The notes below the pieces were generated by a model. The model made no database searches. It had not been told where the DNA came from and saw only the letters and a list, made by a program, of their open reading frames with translations. Both the position numbers and the translations under genes were made by a program. From Halomonas organivorans (GTDB lineage Bacteria > Pseudomonadota > Gammaproteobacteria > Pseudomonadales > Halomonadaceae), in NCBI RefSeq assembly GCF_014192055.1, contig NZ_JACHXM010000002.1:1-64000 (forward strand): DNA of 64,000 nucleotides. The letters run 5' to 3'. Below, in pieces: positions 30,316-40,033 of this stretch (position 1 is the stretch's first letter; each line of letters opens with the position of its first letter).

Positions 30316-32011
30316 ATGCGATCAGAAAGTGGCCCGTTCAAGGGCCTCAACCCCACGGTGACCATCGCCTCCAAGGTGCTGGTCATCGGTTTCGTAATCT
30401 TCTGCGCCGTGCTGGCCGAGCGCGCAGGAGCCATCTTTCAGGAGGTCTCGACGACCGTCCTCGACAACGCCAAATGGTTCTATCTGGGCCTGGTGACCGC
30501 CGTGCTGATCTTCCTGCTCTACCTGATGGTCAGCCGCTTCGGTCACATCCGACTCGGCAAGGACGACGAACGCCCCGAATTCAGCTTCCTGTCCTGGATC
30601 AGCATGCTGTTCTCCGGCGGCATGGGCATCGGGCTGATCTTCTGGTCAGTCGCCGAACCCATGCTGCACTATGCTGGCAATCCCTTTACCGAAAGCATGA
30701 GCGATGCATCGGCCGGCATGGCCATGCGCCTGACCTTCTTCCACTGGGGTCTGCACCCATGGGCGACCTTCATCATTGTGGCGATGGCCCTCTCCTACTT
30801 TTCCTATCGCAAGGGGCTTCCGCTGACCCTGCGCTCGATCCTCTACCCCTTCATCGGCGAGCGCATCTACGGGCCCATCGGCCATACCGTCGATATCCTC
30901 ACCGTGGCGATCACCGCCTTCGGCGTCTCCCAGTCGCTGGGCCTCGGGGTGATCCAGATGAACAGCGGATTGCATCACGTCTTCGGCATACAAAACGGCA
31001 TCGGCATCCAGCTCTTCATGATCGCCGTGATCACGTTACTGGCGATCGCCTCGGTGATGTCCGGTGTCGGCCGCGGCATCCGCCTGCTCTCGGAGTGGAA
31101 CATGCTGCTATCGGTAGTCATCGTGGTCATCGTGCTAGCCATCGGCCCGACGCGCTACATTCTCAACGTTCTGCTGCAGAGCACCGGCGACTACGCCGAC
31201 CACTTGATCGGCATGAGCCTGTGGAGCGATGCCAACGGCGACAGCGGCTGGCAAAACTGGTGGACGGCGTTCTACTGGCCCTGGTGGATGACCTGGGCAC
31301 CCTTCGTCGGCATGTTCATCGCCCGCATTTCACGGGGCCGTACCATTCGCGAGCTGGTCGGCGGTGCTCTGCTGGTGCCGACGCTAGTAACCTTCGTATG
31401 GATGGCGGTGTTCGGCGGCAGCGCCTTGTTCGAGGAACAGCAGGCTCGCCATGTCCATGAACAGGCCGTGGTGGCAGGCGACATCGGCGCCCAAACGACA
31501 TTCGACGGCGGCGCGGTACTACAGGCCACTCAAGAGGACACCACCCTGGCGCTGTTCACTCTATTCGACAGCCTGGATCCGGGGGTCCTTCGGCGATCTG
31601 CTATCGATCCTGGCGGTGCTGCTGCTGGCCACCTACTTCATCACCTCGGCGGACTCCGGCACCCTGGTGCTATGCACCCTGGACAGCGTCGGCAGCCCTG
31701 AACCCCCTCAGCCTATCCGCGTGATCTGGGGCGTAGTGATCGGCTGCATCGCTGGCGCTCTGCTCTACGCGGGCGGACTCGAGACGATTCAGACCGCCTC
31801 GATCATCGCCGGCCTACCGATCGCCGTTTTTATCCTGATCATGTCGCTGGGCCTATACCGAACGCTGAGACGGGAGCCAATTGCGGCTGCCATGCTGCCG
31901 CCACAGGCAAGGCCGGACAGCACGAACCTGGATCATCACAGCGGAAAGATCGATGTGATGCCCCCATCGACGCAGCCCACCGTCGGCACCGCCTCATCGG
32001 CCGATGCCTGA
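30316..32011 (+). pseudogene. BCCT family transporter with a single-base frameshift (564 aa if restored)
   Basis: A close paralogue of the transporter at 286, sharing N-terminus, BCCT signature and ribosome-binding region. The frame opened at ATG 30316 is lost at the GGGGG run 31581-31585. After LDPG the reading frame gives LRRSAIDPGG, while the +2 frame continues the family sequence as SFGDLLSILAVLLLATYFITSADSG down to a stop at 32011. Removing one G restores a 564-residue protein with a slightly longer tail than the paralogue. It may be a sequencing error in a homopolymer, a true inactivating mutation or phase variation. The truncated product would lack the last helices. Confidence 0.85.
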
Positions 32012-32042
32012 GTCCTGACAACGGCGATCAGTAACCCGTGTC

Positions 32043-32070
32043 ACCTGGCCCGGCAGATGCCGGGCCAGGT
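32043..32070 (+). terminator. Terminator-like hairpin after the frameshifted BCCT gene
   Basis: An 11-bp perfect stem, ACCTGGCCCGG/CCGGGCCAGGT, with a 6-nt loop lies 31 bp after the stop, between convergent genes. There is no T-run. Confidence 0.6.
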
Positions 32071-32110
32071 AATGAGCTGCAGGGAGTCGCCCAGAGTCGC
32101 GTGTTGGGGG

Positions 32111-33046
32111 TCACTCAGAATTGTCCTGACGTCGACCAACAGGCGAGTCGACACCAAGGTCAGACATGATCGCCTCCACCAGCCTGGCGGCCAGCGACGG
32201 CGTCGCCTCCTCCCCTCGCGTGAAGCCGGCGATCCACTCGAACACGATGGGAGGGCCGTCCAGCTCGATGGACCTCAGTCCGGGCGCCCAGGCCGACCGG
32301 CTCACGCAGAAGGACGGCAGGATCGAGATCCCCTCCCCGCTGGCTACCAGGCAACAGATCAGCTCGATGGATTCGATGCGGGACACTTCCGTCGGGAAAC
32401 GCCGACCACGCTCGAAGAAGAGATCGTACTCCCAGCCGGGCTCGGGACGTAGCCCGTAGGTCAGGAATCGCTCACCCTGGAAGTCTTCGGGCGACAGAGC
32501 CTGTCGAGAGCAAAGCAGAGAATTCGCCGCCACAACGGCCACCAGGCGATCTCGGAACAGGCGGCGGCTATCCAGATTCGGCACTTCGATGGCTCCGGGC
32601 AGCAGCATGAGGTCCGCCACGTCGCTGCCGAGCGAGGCGGCCGGCCGCTCACCGGACACGCGCACGAATTCCAGGTCCACCCTGGGTTCCATCCGGCGCC
32701 CCAGTCGCAGCAGCATCGAGGCCAGGCCCGAGGAGTCGAAGTGCGACCAGGCCACCCTGACGCGATTCACGCTGCGCTTGCCCTGCCAGATGGCATCCGA
32801 TTCAGCCGACTGCAGCATCGGCGCCGCCGCGCGAGCTGCCGTGGCAATGGTCTCTCCCGCCTCGGTCAGCACCAGCGCACGCCCCTGCTTGATCACCAGT
32901 CGCACACCCAGTCGACGCTCGGCCTCGCGGAGACGCTGACTGGCCGCGGACTGGGTGATGTTAAGTGTGGACGCCGCCAGCGTGATCGAGCCGCTCTCCT
33001 TGAGTGCCGCGAGTAGCATCCAGTGGGTTCGATCCAACACATTCAT
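32111..33046 (-). CDS. LysR family transcriptional regulator (311 aa)
   Basis: The N-terminal wHTH has ALKESGSITLAASTLNITQSAASQRLREAERRLGVRLV, the LysR signature, followed by an effector-binding domain. ATG 33046. It is divergent, by 102 bp, from the 2OG oxygenase/DddP-like operon, which it most probably controls. The spacer holds an imperfect TTAT/ATAA dyad near 33092-33111 that could be its T-N11-A site. The effector is unknown. Confidence 0.88.
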   Translation of the reverse strand: MNVLDRTHWMLLAALKESGSITLAASTLNITQSAASQRLREAERRLGVRLVIKQGRALVLTEAGETIATAARAAAPMLQSAESDAIWQGKRSVNRVRVAWSHFDSSGLASMLLRLGRRMEPRVDLEFVRVSGERPAASLGSDVADLMLLPGAIEVPNLDSRRLFRDRLVAVVAANSLLCSRQALSPEDFQGERFLTYGLRPEPGWEYDLFFERGRRFPTEVSRIESIELICCLVASGEGISILPSFCVSRSAWAPGLRSIELDGPPIVFEWIAGFTRGEEATPSLAARLVEAIMSDLGVDSPVGRRQDNSE

Positions 33047-33148
33047 TAGCTCACCTTATTTTTAACCATGAATCTTCCATTTAATTCGCAGGTTATTCGC
33101 ACATTATCATAAGCATCACTGAACCATAGCCTAGCAAGGAGACCCGCG

Positions 33149-34024
33149 ATGAGTACCGATCAACGGCAGGCAAAACGCGCCCTCCACCAGGGCATCGACT
33201 GCGTCGACCTGGACGCCTGGCCCATCGATCGCCCCGAGAGCGAGCGCTACCAGCGACGCCTGGCCGAGATCCGCGCCGCCCTGAACGACAAGGGTTGCGC
33301 GCGTATCGACGGCTTCATTCGCCCCGAATATCACGCTCAGCTTGAGGCCGAGGTCGCCGGGATCGCCGACAAGGCACACTTCTCCCACGGCCAGATCACC
33401 CCGTACTTCAATAGCGACGAGCCGTCGCTGCCGGCAGACCATCCGCGTCGTCGCTTCGCGCCGTTCTCCAACGCTTTCGTGGCCATGGACTGGTTTCCGA
33501 CGGACGGCATCTGCCTGGCCCTCTACCACCACCCGGCCTTCCAGCGCTTCATTACCGACTGCCTCGAGCAAGCGCAGCTCTATACCTTCGACGATCCGCT
33601 GGCCGGCGTGGTGGCCAACATCATGCCCGAGGGCTCTTCCCTGCCCTGGCACTACGACACCAACGAGTTCATCGTCAGCCTGCTAACCAAAAAGGCTGAC
33701 AGCGGCGGTGAGTTCGAATACTGCCCCGATCTGCGCGAGCCGGGCGACGAGCACTACGACGACGTGCGCAACGTGCTCGACGGCAAGCGCGACAAGGTCC
33801 ACAGCCTGGCGCTCGAACTGGGCGACCTGCAGATTTTCAAGGGCCGGTTCTCGATGCACCGCGTCATCGCAGGCAAGGGGGAGCGCCATACCGCGATCTT
33901 TGGCTACGCCAAGGAACCCGGCTTCATCGGCCGAGTCGAGCGGACGCAGCAGGTCCACGGCCGCGTCCTGCAGGCCCACATCGACGCCGAGAAGAACGCG
34001 CGCAGCGACGGCCTGGACGACTGA
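33149..34024 (+). CDS. 2-oxoglutarate/Fe(II) oxygenase, ArpA/BesD-like family (291 aa)
   Basis: A non-heme iron hydroxylase. The facial triad is H168-x-D170 (WHYDTNEF) with the distal H237 (SMHRV), and R246 is placed to bind 2-oxoglutarate. The family resembles ArpA and the BesD/HalD group, but the Asp of HxD is retained, so it should hydroxylate, not halogenate. GGAG precedes ATG 33149. It ends 2 bp before the DddP-like gene and is divergent from a LysR regulator. The substrate is probably a small amino-acid- or betaine-like molecule, since a BCCT transporter follows. Confidence 0.82.
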   Translation: MSTDQRQAKRALHQGIDCVDLDAWPIDRPESERYQRRLAEIRAALNDKGCARIDGFIRPEYHAQLEAEVAGIADKAHFSHGQITPYFNSDEPSLPADHPRRRFAPFSNAFVAMDWFPTDGICLALYHHPAFQRFITDCLEQAQLYTFDDPLAGVVANIMPEGSSLPWHYDTNEFIVSLLTKKADSGGEFEYCPDLREPGDEHYDDVRNVLDGKRDKVHSLALELGDLQIFKGRFSMHRVIAGKGERHTAIFGYAKEPGFIGRVERTQQVHGRVLQAHIDAEKNARSDGLDD

Positions 34025-34026
34025 TC

Positions 34027-35277
34027 ATGGAACTGGACTGGCACGTGCAACGTAGCGACCTGGCCGGCATCGGACAGCTCGCGCTGGATGCATCACGGGT
34101 CGACGTGGACGAGAACGCACTGGCCCTGAGCCGCCTGCAGCGCGTCCGTACGCAGATGCAGCGCTTCGAGCTCGAAGCGCTGTTGCTGAATGACCCCGTC
34201 AACATTCGCTATGCCTGCGGGGCACGCAACATGCAGGTGTTCGCCGCCCGCAACGGCATGGCACGCTATCTTCTGGTCACCCATGACCGAACCATCCTGT
34301 TCGAGATGGGCGGCGCTGAGCATCTTGCCAGGGGGCTCCCGACCCTCGACCAGGTATGCAGCTCGGCCAATACCGGTTACGTGGCCACCGCCGACGGGCT
34401 GGTCAAGGCCGAGCGCCAATGGACGCTCGAGATGGGAGCGTGGTTGCGGGAGCTGGCGGGACGTGGCGCGCGTATCGGCACCGAACGGCTACCCCCTGGG
34501 ATCGTCAGCGGCCTGCTGGCGCAGGGATTCGAGCTGACGGATGCCCAAGGAGCTGTCGAGCGCGCTCGGGCCATCAAGACCCAAGAGGAGCTCCAATGCA
34601 TTCGGGCCTCGCTAGCCTGCACCGAGGTCGGCGTAGCTGCACTGCATGAGGCCCTGCAGCCAGGCATGACCGAGAACGAGCTATGGTCGGTGCTGCACCA
34701 GGCCGTCATCGCTGGCGGCGGCGAATATTTCGAGACACGCTTGCTCAATTCTGGCCAGCGCAGCAATCCCTGGTTCCAGGAGACGGGCGCCAAGCGTATC
34801 GCCAGAAACGAGCTCGTGGCCCTCGACACTGATGTGGTCGGTTGCTTCGGCTACTATGCCGACTTCTCGAGGACCTTCCATGCCGGCCCCGAGGCGCCGA
34901 CCTCTCGCCAGCGCGACCTGTACAAAACGGCCCTGGAACAGGTCTCTCACAATCTCTCGATCCTGCGCCCCGGCATGAGTTTCCGGGACTACGCACGCGA
35001 GGCCTGGCCAATTCCCGAACGCTTCTTCGCCAACCGCTACTATGTATCCGCCCACGGCGTCGGGATGACCGGAGAGTATCCCTATCTCTACCACCATGCC
35101 GATTTCGAGCAGGCGGGCTACGACGGCGAAATCCTGCCCGGCATGACCCTCTGCGTCGAGAGCTTTATCGGCGCAGAGGGCGGCGAGGAAGGCGTGAAGC
35201 TCGAGCAGCAGGTCCTGATCACCGGCTCGGGAACGGAAATCCTCTCAAATTTCCCTTTCGAGGAAACACTACGCTAG
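34027..35277 (+). CDS. M24 family protein, DddP-like (416 aa)
   Basis: A creatinase-fold metalloenzyme related to DddP, the iron-dependent DMSP lyase. The six metal ligands reported for the Ruegeria/Roseobacter DddP map at a constant offset of 28: D267, D269, D279, H343, E378 and E393. The Tyr near the metal is also kept (Y338). The residue reported as the catalytic Asp377 is Gly349 here (HGVGMTGEYP against HGVGLCDEWP in DddP). It may therefore be a relative with another substrate, such as a dipeptide, betaine or sulfonium compound. It is translationally close (2 bp) to the 2OG oxygenase. Confidence 0.82.
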   Translation: MELDWHVQRSDLAGIGQLALDASRVDVDENALALSRLQRVRTQMQRFELEALLLNDPVNIRYACGARNMQVFAARNGMARYLLVTHDRTILFEMGGAEHLARGLPTLDQVCSSANTGYVATADGLVKAERQWTLEMGAWLRELAGRGARIGTERLPPGIVSGLLAQGFELTDAQGAVERARAIKTQEELQCIRASLACTEVGVAALHEALQPGMTENELWSVLHQAVIAGGGEYFETRLLNSGQRSNPWFQETGAKRIARNELVALDTDVVGCFGYYADFSRTFHAGPEAPTSRQRDLYKTALEQVSHNLSILRPGMSFRDYAREAWPIPERFFANRYYVSAHGVGMTGEYPYLYHHADFEQAGYDGEILPGMTLCVESFIGAEGGEEGVKLEQQVLITGSGTEILSNFPFEETLR

Positions 35278-35419
35278 ATCAGCGACAATATAACAATATC
35301 GATAAAAACGGGAGTATTAACGACAATAGCCTCCATGACGACGTCACACTTACCATAAGAAAGCGCAAGGTATTAGATCAAAAGGTGGCGAAAATTCTTC
35401 AGAAAATACCGAAAATATA

Positions 35420-37111
35420 ATGACCCACACAACAGATCACAACATCCTGGAAGACCACATCGACCAGGAAAAAAATGGCATCCCCCTACCCGAGGGAAAT
35501 ACGGAGATCATCGACACCGATTACGTCATCGGCCAGGACAATATCTCGGGAAAGCCTTTCGGCATCGACCTCGATCTCCATGGCAAGGTGTTCACGATTT
35601 CCTCGTTGGTCATCCTGTCTTTCGTGGTGCTCACCCTGGCCCTTAACGAACAGGCCGTCCCCTTACTGATGGCCATGCGAGACTGGGTCACCGGACACTT
35701 TACCTGGTTATTCCTGCTCAGCGGCAACGTCTTCGTACTAGTCTGCCTCGGACTGGTGCTCTCCCCGCTGGGCAAGGTCCGCATCGGCGGCGAACGTGCA
35801 AAAGCCGACTACAGCTATGCCGGCTGGTTCGCCATGCTGTTTGCCGCAGGCATGGGTGTCGGCCTGGTGTTCTTCGGCGTCGCCGAGCCGATGGGCCACT
35901 TCGATTCATCGCTGGCGGGAGTCACGATCGGCGACGACGGTGCCAGGACAGACTGGGCTCCGCTGGGCGCGGCCGAAGGCAACCAGGCCAAGGCCATCGG
36001 ACTGGGCATGGCTGCTACCATCTATCACTGGGGCCTGCACCCCTGGGCGGCCTATGCGATCGTGGCTCTGTCGCTGGGCATCTTCGCCTACAACAAGGGG
36101 CTTCCGCTCTCGGTGCGCGCCATCTTCTACCCCCTGCTCAAGGAGCGCGTATGGGGCTGGCCGGGCCACCTGATCGATATCCTGGCCGTATTCTCGACCC
36201 TGTTCGGCCTTGCCACGGCGCTGGGCCTCGGTGCTTCCCAGGCAACCGCCGGCATGGAATACCTGTTCGGCGTTCCCAACAACGATACCACCATCACCCT
36301 GCTGATCTCGGTCATCACCGGCATCGCCTTACTCTCGGTGAGCGCGGGCCTCGAAAAGGGCGTGCAGCGCATTTCCAAGATCAACATGGGGCTGGCTTTC
36401 CTGCTCCTGGGGTTCGTCATCGTCTTCGGACCTACGACCTTCATCGCCTCTGGCCTGGACGATAACCTGACCTCCTATCTGGCCTATCTCCCAGCGTTGG
36501 CGGAACCTTTCGGGCGGGAAGACGCCAACTTCACCCAGGGATGGACCGCCATTTACTGGTGCTGGTGGATCTCCTGGTCACCCTTCGTCGGCATGTTCAT
36601 CGCCCGTGTCAGCCGCGGCCGCACGGTGCGAGAGTTCCTGATTGCCGTGCTGCTGATTCCAACTCTTGTCTCGTCGCTATGGATGACATCCTTCGGCAGC
36701 ACCGCCATCGACCAGTTGATCACCCAGAACTTCCAGGGCGTGAAGGATGCTGCGATCGAGCTCAAGCTCTTCGTCATGCTCTCCGAGATGCCGTTCACCC
36801 TGATCACCTCAACGATTGGTATCCTGCTGGCCATCGTGTTCTTCGTGACATCATCCGACTCAGGCTCGTTGGTGATCGACTCGATCACCGCCGGCGGCAA
36901 ACTGGATGCCCCTAGGCCACAGCGCATCTTCTGGTGCATCATGGTAGGCGCTATCGCCATCGCCCTGCTGGTGGGTGGCGGCCTCAACGGGCTGCAGGCG
37001 GCAGCAGTATCGACCGGCTTGCCTTTCTCAGTAGTACTGCTCGTTGCCTGCTATACCATCGTCAAGGGGTTGATAGCCGAATCTCGCTCCTGCCGCCTGG
37101 CCGAGGCATGA
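35420..37111 (+). CDS. BCCT family transporter (563 aa)
   Basis: A twelve-helix betaine-type importer with WTAIYWCWWISWSPFVGMF then ARVSRGRTVREF, and FFVTSSDSGSLV. A hydrophilic N-terminus of about 50 residues (IIDTDYVIGQDNISG) is shared closely with the BCCT at 47776-49437, so the two are paralogues of one subgroup. It follows the DddP-like gene after 142 AT-rich bp and is likely to import the substrate of that operon, although it could have its own promoter. The ribosome site before ATG 35420 is weak (AGAAAATACCG). Confidence 0.9.
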   Translation: MTHTTDHNILEDHIDQEKNGIPLPEGNTEIIDTDYVIGQDNISGKPFGIDLDLHGKVFTISSLVILSFVVLTLALNEQAVPLLMAMRDWVTGHFTWLFLLSGNVFVLVCLGLVLSPLGKVRIGGERAKADYSYAGWFAMLFAAGMGVGLVFFGVAEPMGHFDSSLAGVTIGDDGARTDWAPLGAAEGNQAKAIGLGMAATIYHWGLHPWAAYAIVALSLGIFAYNKGLPLSVRAIFYPLLKERVWGWPGHLIDILAVFSTLFGLATALGLGASQATAGMEYLFGVPNNDTTITLLISVITGIALLSVSAGLEKGVQRISKINMGLAFLLLGFVIVFGPTTFIASGLDDNLTSYLAYLPALAEPFGREDANFTQGWTAIYWCWWISWSPFVGMFIARVSRGRTVREFLIAVLLIPTLVSSLWMTSFGSTAIDQLITQNFQGVKDAAIELKLFVMLSEMPFTLITSTIGILLAIVFFVTSSDSGSLVIDSITAGGKLDAPRPQRIFWCIMVGAIAIALLVGGGLNGLQAAAVSTGLPFSVVLLVACYTIVKGLIAESRSCRLAEA

Positions 37112-37356
37112 TGAAACATTCGCTCCTCCGAAGGTCGACGCATATTGCTGCGACATACAGTGAGGTTCCTCGACACTGAGAGCGCTCTATTTCCGATAGA
37201 CAACGCTTTCACAATGTGAACAATTAGCGATATAGAGCCGATAGTAATGCCGTTTCTTTAAACCAGCGCCAGGTCATCCCTCTTTCGCCTCGGTTAATGA
37301 AGCGGCATCTTATTAAAGAGCAAGATATCACGCGTTTCGCGCAGAAGGAGAGACGA

Positions 37357-38094
37357 ATGGTAAAGCGTTTTGAAGGCAAGGTAGCGCTCGTCACGGGCGG
37401 CCGCTCCGGAATTGGCCGAGCCATTGCTTGTCGACTGCAGGACGAAGGAGCTACCGTCATCACCGCGCAGCGAGGCGAGGATGAGCGGTTCAACGGCATT
37501 GCGGCTGACTTCTCGGATCCGACGGTGCCCGAACGAGTGGTCACGGAGGTCGTTGAACGCACCGGACGCCTGGATGTGCTGGTCAACAACGCCGGGATGA
37601 TGCAAGAAGATCTGATTGAGGATACCAGCCTCGAAGCCTGGCAGCGCAATCTCGCCGTGAATCTGACCACTCCCTTCCTGATGATCCGAGCGGCGCTGCC
37701 GCATCTGCGTCAAACGCGTGGCAGCATTGTCAATACAGGGTCGGTCGAAGGGCTGAGTGCCAACCCGAGACATGCGGCCTATTGCGCGACCAAGGCCGGC
37801 CTTCACGGCCTGACGCGCGCCGTGGCCGTGGACCATGGTCATGAGGGCATTCGCTGCAACGCCGTGGCGCCCGGCTGGATCGATACGGAGCTCAACCTCG
37901 AGTTCGGTGCCAGCCAGCCGGATCCCGCGGCCTTTCGGCGTGACATTGGGCGCATTCACCCGATCGGCCGTGCCGGCGCTCCGGAGGAAGTAGCCGCCCT
38001 CGTTGCTTTCCTTGCCGCCGAAGAATCCGGCTTCATCACTGGGCAGATCTATACGGTGGATGGCGGACGAACGGCCAAGCTGAGCCTGCCGTGA
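37357..38094 (+). CDS. SDR family oxidoreductase (245 aa)
   Basis: A classical short-chain dehydrogenase with the nucleotide motif TGGRSGIG near residue 13, NNAG near 82, and the Ser/Tyr/Lys catalytic set (YCATK near 147). GGAG precedes ATG 37357. It is a close paralogue of the SDR at 43690-44424, sharing VDGGRTAKLSLP at the C-terminus. The pair suggests two successive or alternative hydroxyl/keto conversions in the betaine region. The substrate is unknown. Confidence 0.87.
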   Translation: MVKRFEGKVALVTGGRSGIGRAIACRLQDEGATVITAQRGEDERFNGIAADFSDPTVPERVVTEVVERTGRLDVLVNNAGMMQEDLIEDTSLEAWQRNLAVNLTTPFLMIRAALPHLRQTRGSIVNTGSVEGLSANPRHAAYCATKAGLHGLTRAVAVDHGHEGIRCNAVAPGWIDTELNLEFGASQPDPAAFRRDIGRIHPIGRAGAPEEVAALVAFLAAEESGFITGQIYTVDGGRTAKLSLP

Positions 38095-38128
38095 TCATCC
38101 CCTCACTACTGCCATCTGATGCACACAT

Positions 38129-38156
38129 TCGCCTGGCGAGGAAAGGCGCCAGGCGA
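38129..38156 (+). terminator. Terminator-like hairpin after SDR gene
   Basis: TCGCCTGGCG/CGCCAGGCGA forms a perfect 10-bp stem with an 8-nt loop, 35 bp after the stop. The following T-run is poor. The rest of the 390-bp gap to 38485 holds no gene. Confidence 0.6.
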
Positions 38157-38400
38157 TCAGATTAATCCTGCACGATTACACACAACACCCGCCAAAGCGG
38201 AGTCACCACGCCCGAATATCGGGCCTTGGCCTTTCATCCTTGGATGAGGCACGGTCGCGACTAGCGATCCCGTCAGCAAGTATTGAGTACGCGACGACAA
38301 CTCACACTCGTCTACGGCCTGACAGGCTCCTCCTGATGGTTCTGCTTTGTCGAAATCGTCGTCCGGCAGAGTTGATGGAACGACGCCAACTCCAACCAAA

Positions 38401-38427
38401 TGTACATAAATTCGACACTGGTGTACT
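38401..38427. promoter_or_regulatory. TetR operator upstream of its own gene
   Basis: TGTACAT-N13-GTGTACT, 58-84 bp before the TetR start. The same TGTACAT-N13-GTGTAC arrangement is at 40044-40070 in the divergent proC-like/demethylase promoter. Confidence 0.7.
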
Positions 38428-38484
38428 CTCCTGCAAGCATCTTGCACGCCCAGCCTCGCTGGCCTGAACCGGAGACACCATTCG

Positions 38485-39135
38485 ATGCCCCCTGCCGCTC
38501 GTCAAGACATGAAATGGAGAGGCTCGCGTGACGCCTGGCTCAATGCCGCCTTCGAGCTGCTGCTCGAGTCCGGTGTGGGAAGCGTGCGGATCCTGGCGCT
38601 GGCCAAGCGGCTCAATGTCGCCCGCACCAGCTTCTACTGGTTCTTCAAGGACCGTGAGGCACTGCTCAACGCCCTGATCGAACGCTGGCGCGAGAAGAAC
38701 ACCCGAGGGCTGATCCGGCAGACCGAGGCCTACGCCGAGGGCATCGTGGAGGCGATTCTCAACGTCTTCGACTGCTGGCTGGATCCCGATCTGTTCGACT
38801 CACAGCTGGAATTCGCGATACGCAGTTGGGCCCTGCAGTCGGACGAGGTCGCAAGGGAGATCGATGCGGCCGACGAGGAACGCATCGAGGCGCTGACCGG
38901 GATGTTCGTACGACACGGCTATGAATCGTTGGCGGCCAACGTACGCGGACGCACCATCTATCTTACCCAGATCGGCTATATCTCGATGAACACCCAGGAA
39001 ACCCTCGAGGTCCGCATGCGACGCATGCCCGCCTATGTCGAGATCTTCACCGGGCAGACGCCACCGCACAACGAGCTGCGACGCTTCCATGCCCGACACG
39101 GGTATGTGCCGACAGATGACACTCACGCAGGCTGA
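38485..39135 (+). CDS. TetR family transcriptional regulator (216 aa)
   Basis: The N-terminal HTH has FELLLESGVGSVRILALAKRLNVARTSFYWFFKDREALLNALIERW. GGAG precedes ATG 38485. Its own upstream region and the divergent promoter at 39963-40116 share a specific spaced motif, so it probably represses itself, the ProC-like gene and the demethylase operon. It ends 35 bp from the convergent ProC-like gene. Confidence 0.88.
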   Translation: MPPAARQDMKWRGSRDAWLNAAFELLLESGVGSVRILALAKRLNVARTSFYWFFKDREALLNALIERWREKNTRGLIRQTEAYAEGIVEAILNVFDCWLDPDLFDSQLEFAIRSWALQSDEVAREIDAADEERIEALTGMFVRHGYESLAANVRGRTIYLTQIGYISMNTQETLEVRMRRMPAYVEIFTGQTPPHNELRRFHARHGYVPTDDTHAG

Positions 39136-39170
39136 TGCCTTACTTACGCTCCCGGCTCAGCCCGTCTCCT

Positions 39171-39962
39171 TCATGCCTCTTTCGCCGCCTCGTGGGCGGC
39201 CTCGAGCCCGCTGTGAAGAATCCCGTTGAACCCTCCATCGATCATCGCGCGTAGCCCCTTGGCCGTGGTGCCGTCATAGGCGATCAGCCGCTCCACCATG
39301 TCTCCGGGATCGGCACCTTCCCTTTCCAGCAGCAGGGAGCCTCCCACCAGGGTCTGCATAACAGCCTCAAGCGCGATGTCATCGGCGATGCCCGAATGCC
39401 TGGCATGGTCGAGCATCGACTGCGCCAGCAGCGCCGGATAGGCCGGTCCAGCGCCGCTCAACGCCGTCAGATAGTCGAGAGCGCTCTCCTTGGGTAGCTC
39501 CCGTGCCGTGCCACAACTCTCCAGCAACGTCTGAACGAGCCGACGCTCGACATCACTGACCTGCGCCGTGGCATACCAGGGGAAATAGCCCCGATGGATC
39601 TCCGCCGCAGCGTTCGGCATGGCACGCACCACCCGCTGGCTTCCCACCCGGCTGGCAACTGTCTGGCAGGAGGCCATGGCCAACAGGGAAATGACCAGCT
39701 TGTCACCGGCGTCGATATCGACACGCTCGAGATCCTGTGGGCGCACCGACAGCACGATGACATCTGCCAGGTCGACCAGCGCTCGGTTGTCCTGGACACA
39801 ACGAACTTCGGGCCAGTCGCGATAGGCGTCACCGCCGGAGCGTGAGGAGATGACCAGCCGTTCAGGGGGCCGTAACCCCTGTTCCAGCCAGGCCAACCCC
39901 AGCGAGCGCCCCATCCAACCCTGGCCTCCGATGATCCCCACGACGGTGTCTTCATGCATCAC
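39171..39962 (-). CDS. Pyrroline-5-carboxylate reductase-like protein (263 aa)
   Basis: A ProC-fold imine reductase with a Rossmann GxGxxG-like start (VGIIGGQGWMG), VRAMPN in mid-protein and a C-terminal helix bundle ending with the ProC-type AYDGTTAKGLRAM. ProC reduces pyrroline-5-carboxylate to proline; a variant role on a cyclic imine from betaine breakdown is plausible given the neighbours. ATG 39962. It is divergent from the OYE demethylase across a 154-bp promoter with three TGTACA boxes. Confidence 0.82.
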   Translation of the reverse strand: MMHEDTVVGIIGGQGWMGRSLGLAWLEQGLRPPERLVISSRSGGDAYRDWPEVRCVQDNRALVDLADVIVLSVRPQDLERVDIDAGDKLVISLLAMASCQTVASRVGSQRVVRAMPNAAAEIHRGYFPWYATAQVSDVERRLVQTLLESCGTARELPKESALDYLTALSGAGPAYPALLAQSMLDHARHSGIADDIALEAVMQTLVGGSLLLEREGADPGDMVERLIAYDGTTAKGLRAMIDGGFNGILHSGLEAAHEAAKEA

Positions 39963-40033
39963 TTGGCTCTCCCCTCGACCGGCCCTCCTCGATCAGGTGT
40001 CGAGGTCGGCCAGGCGACGTGTTTCGAACAGAA

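Noticed and set aside
31451..32011. Separate gene for the second half of the BCCT protein, or programmed frameshifting
   Set aside because: No start or ribosome site suits an independent gene, no slippery heptamer with downstream structure was seen, and transporter families do not use such a shift. A single-base change is simpler.
33149..34024. BesD-type halogenase
   Set aside because: The iron triad keeps Asp170 (HYD). Halogenases of this family have Gly there to make room for chloride.
34027..35277. Calling the M24 protein a true DMSP lyase (dddP)
   Set aside because: The catalytic Asp is replaced by Gly, and no DMSP genes (dddB/C/D, acuI) are nearby.
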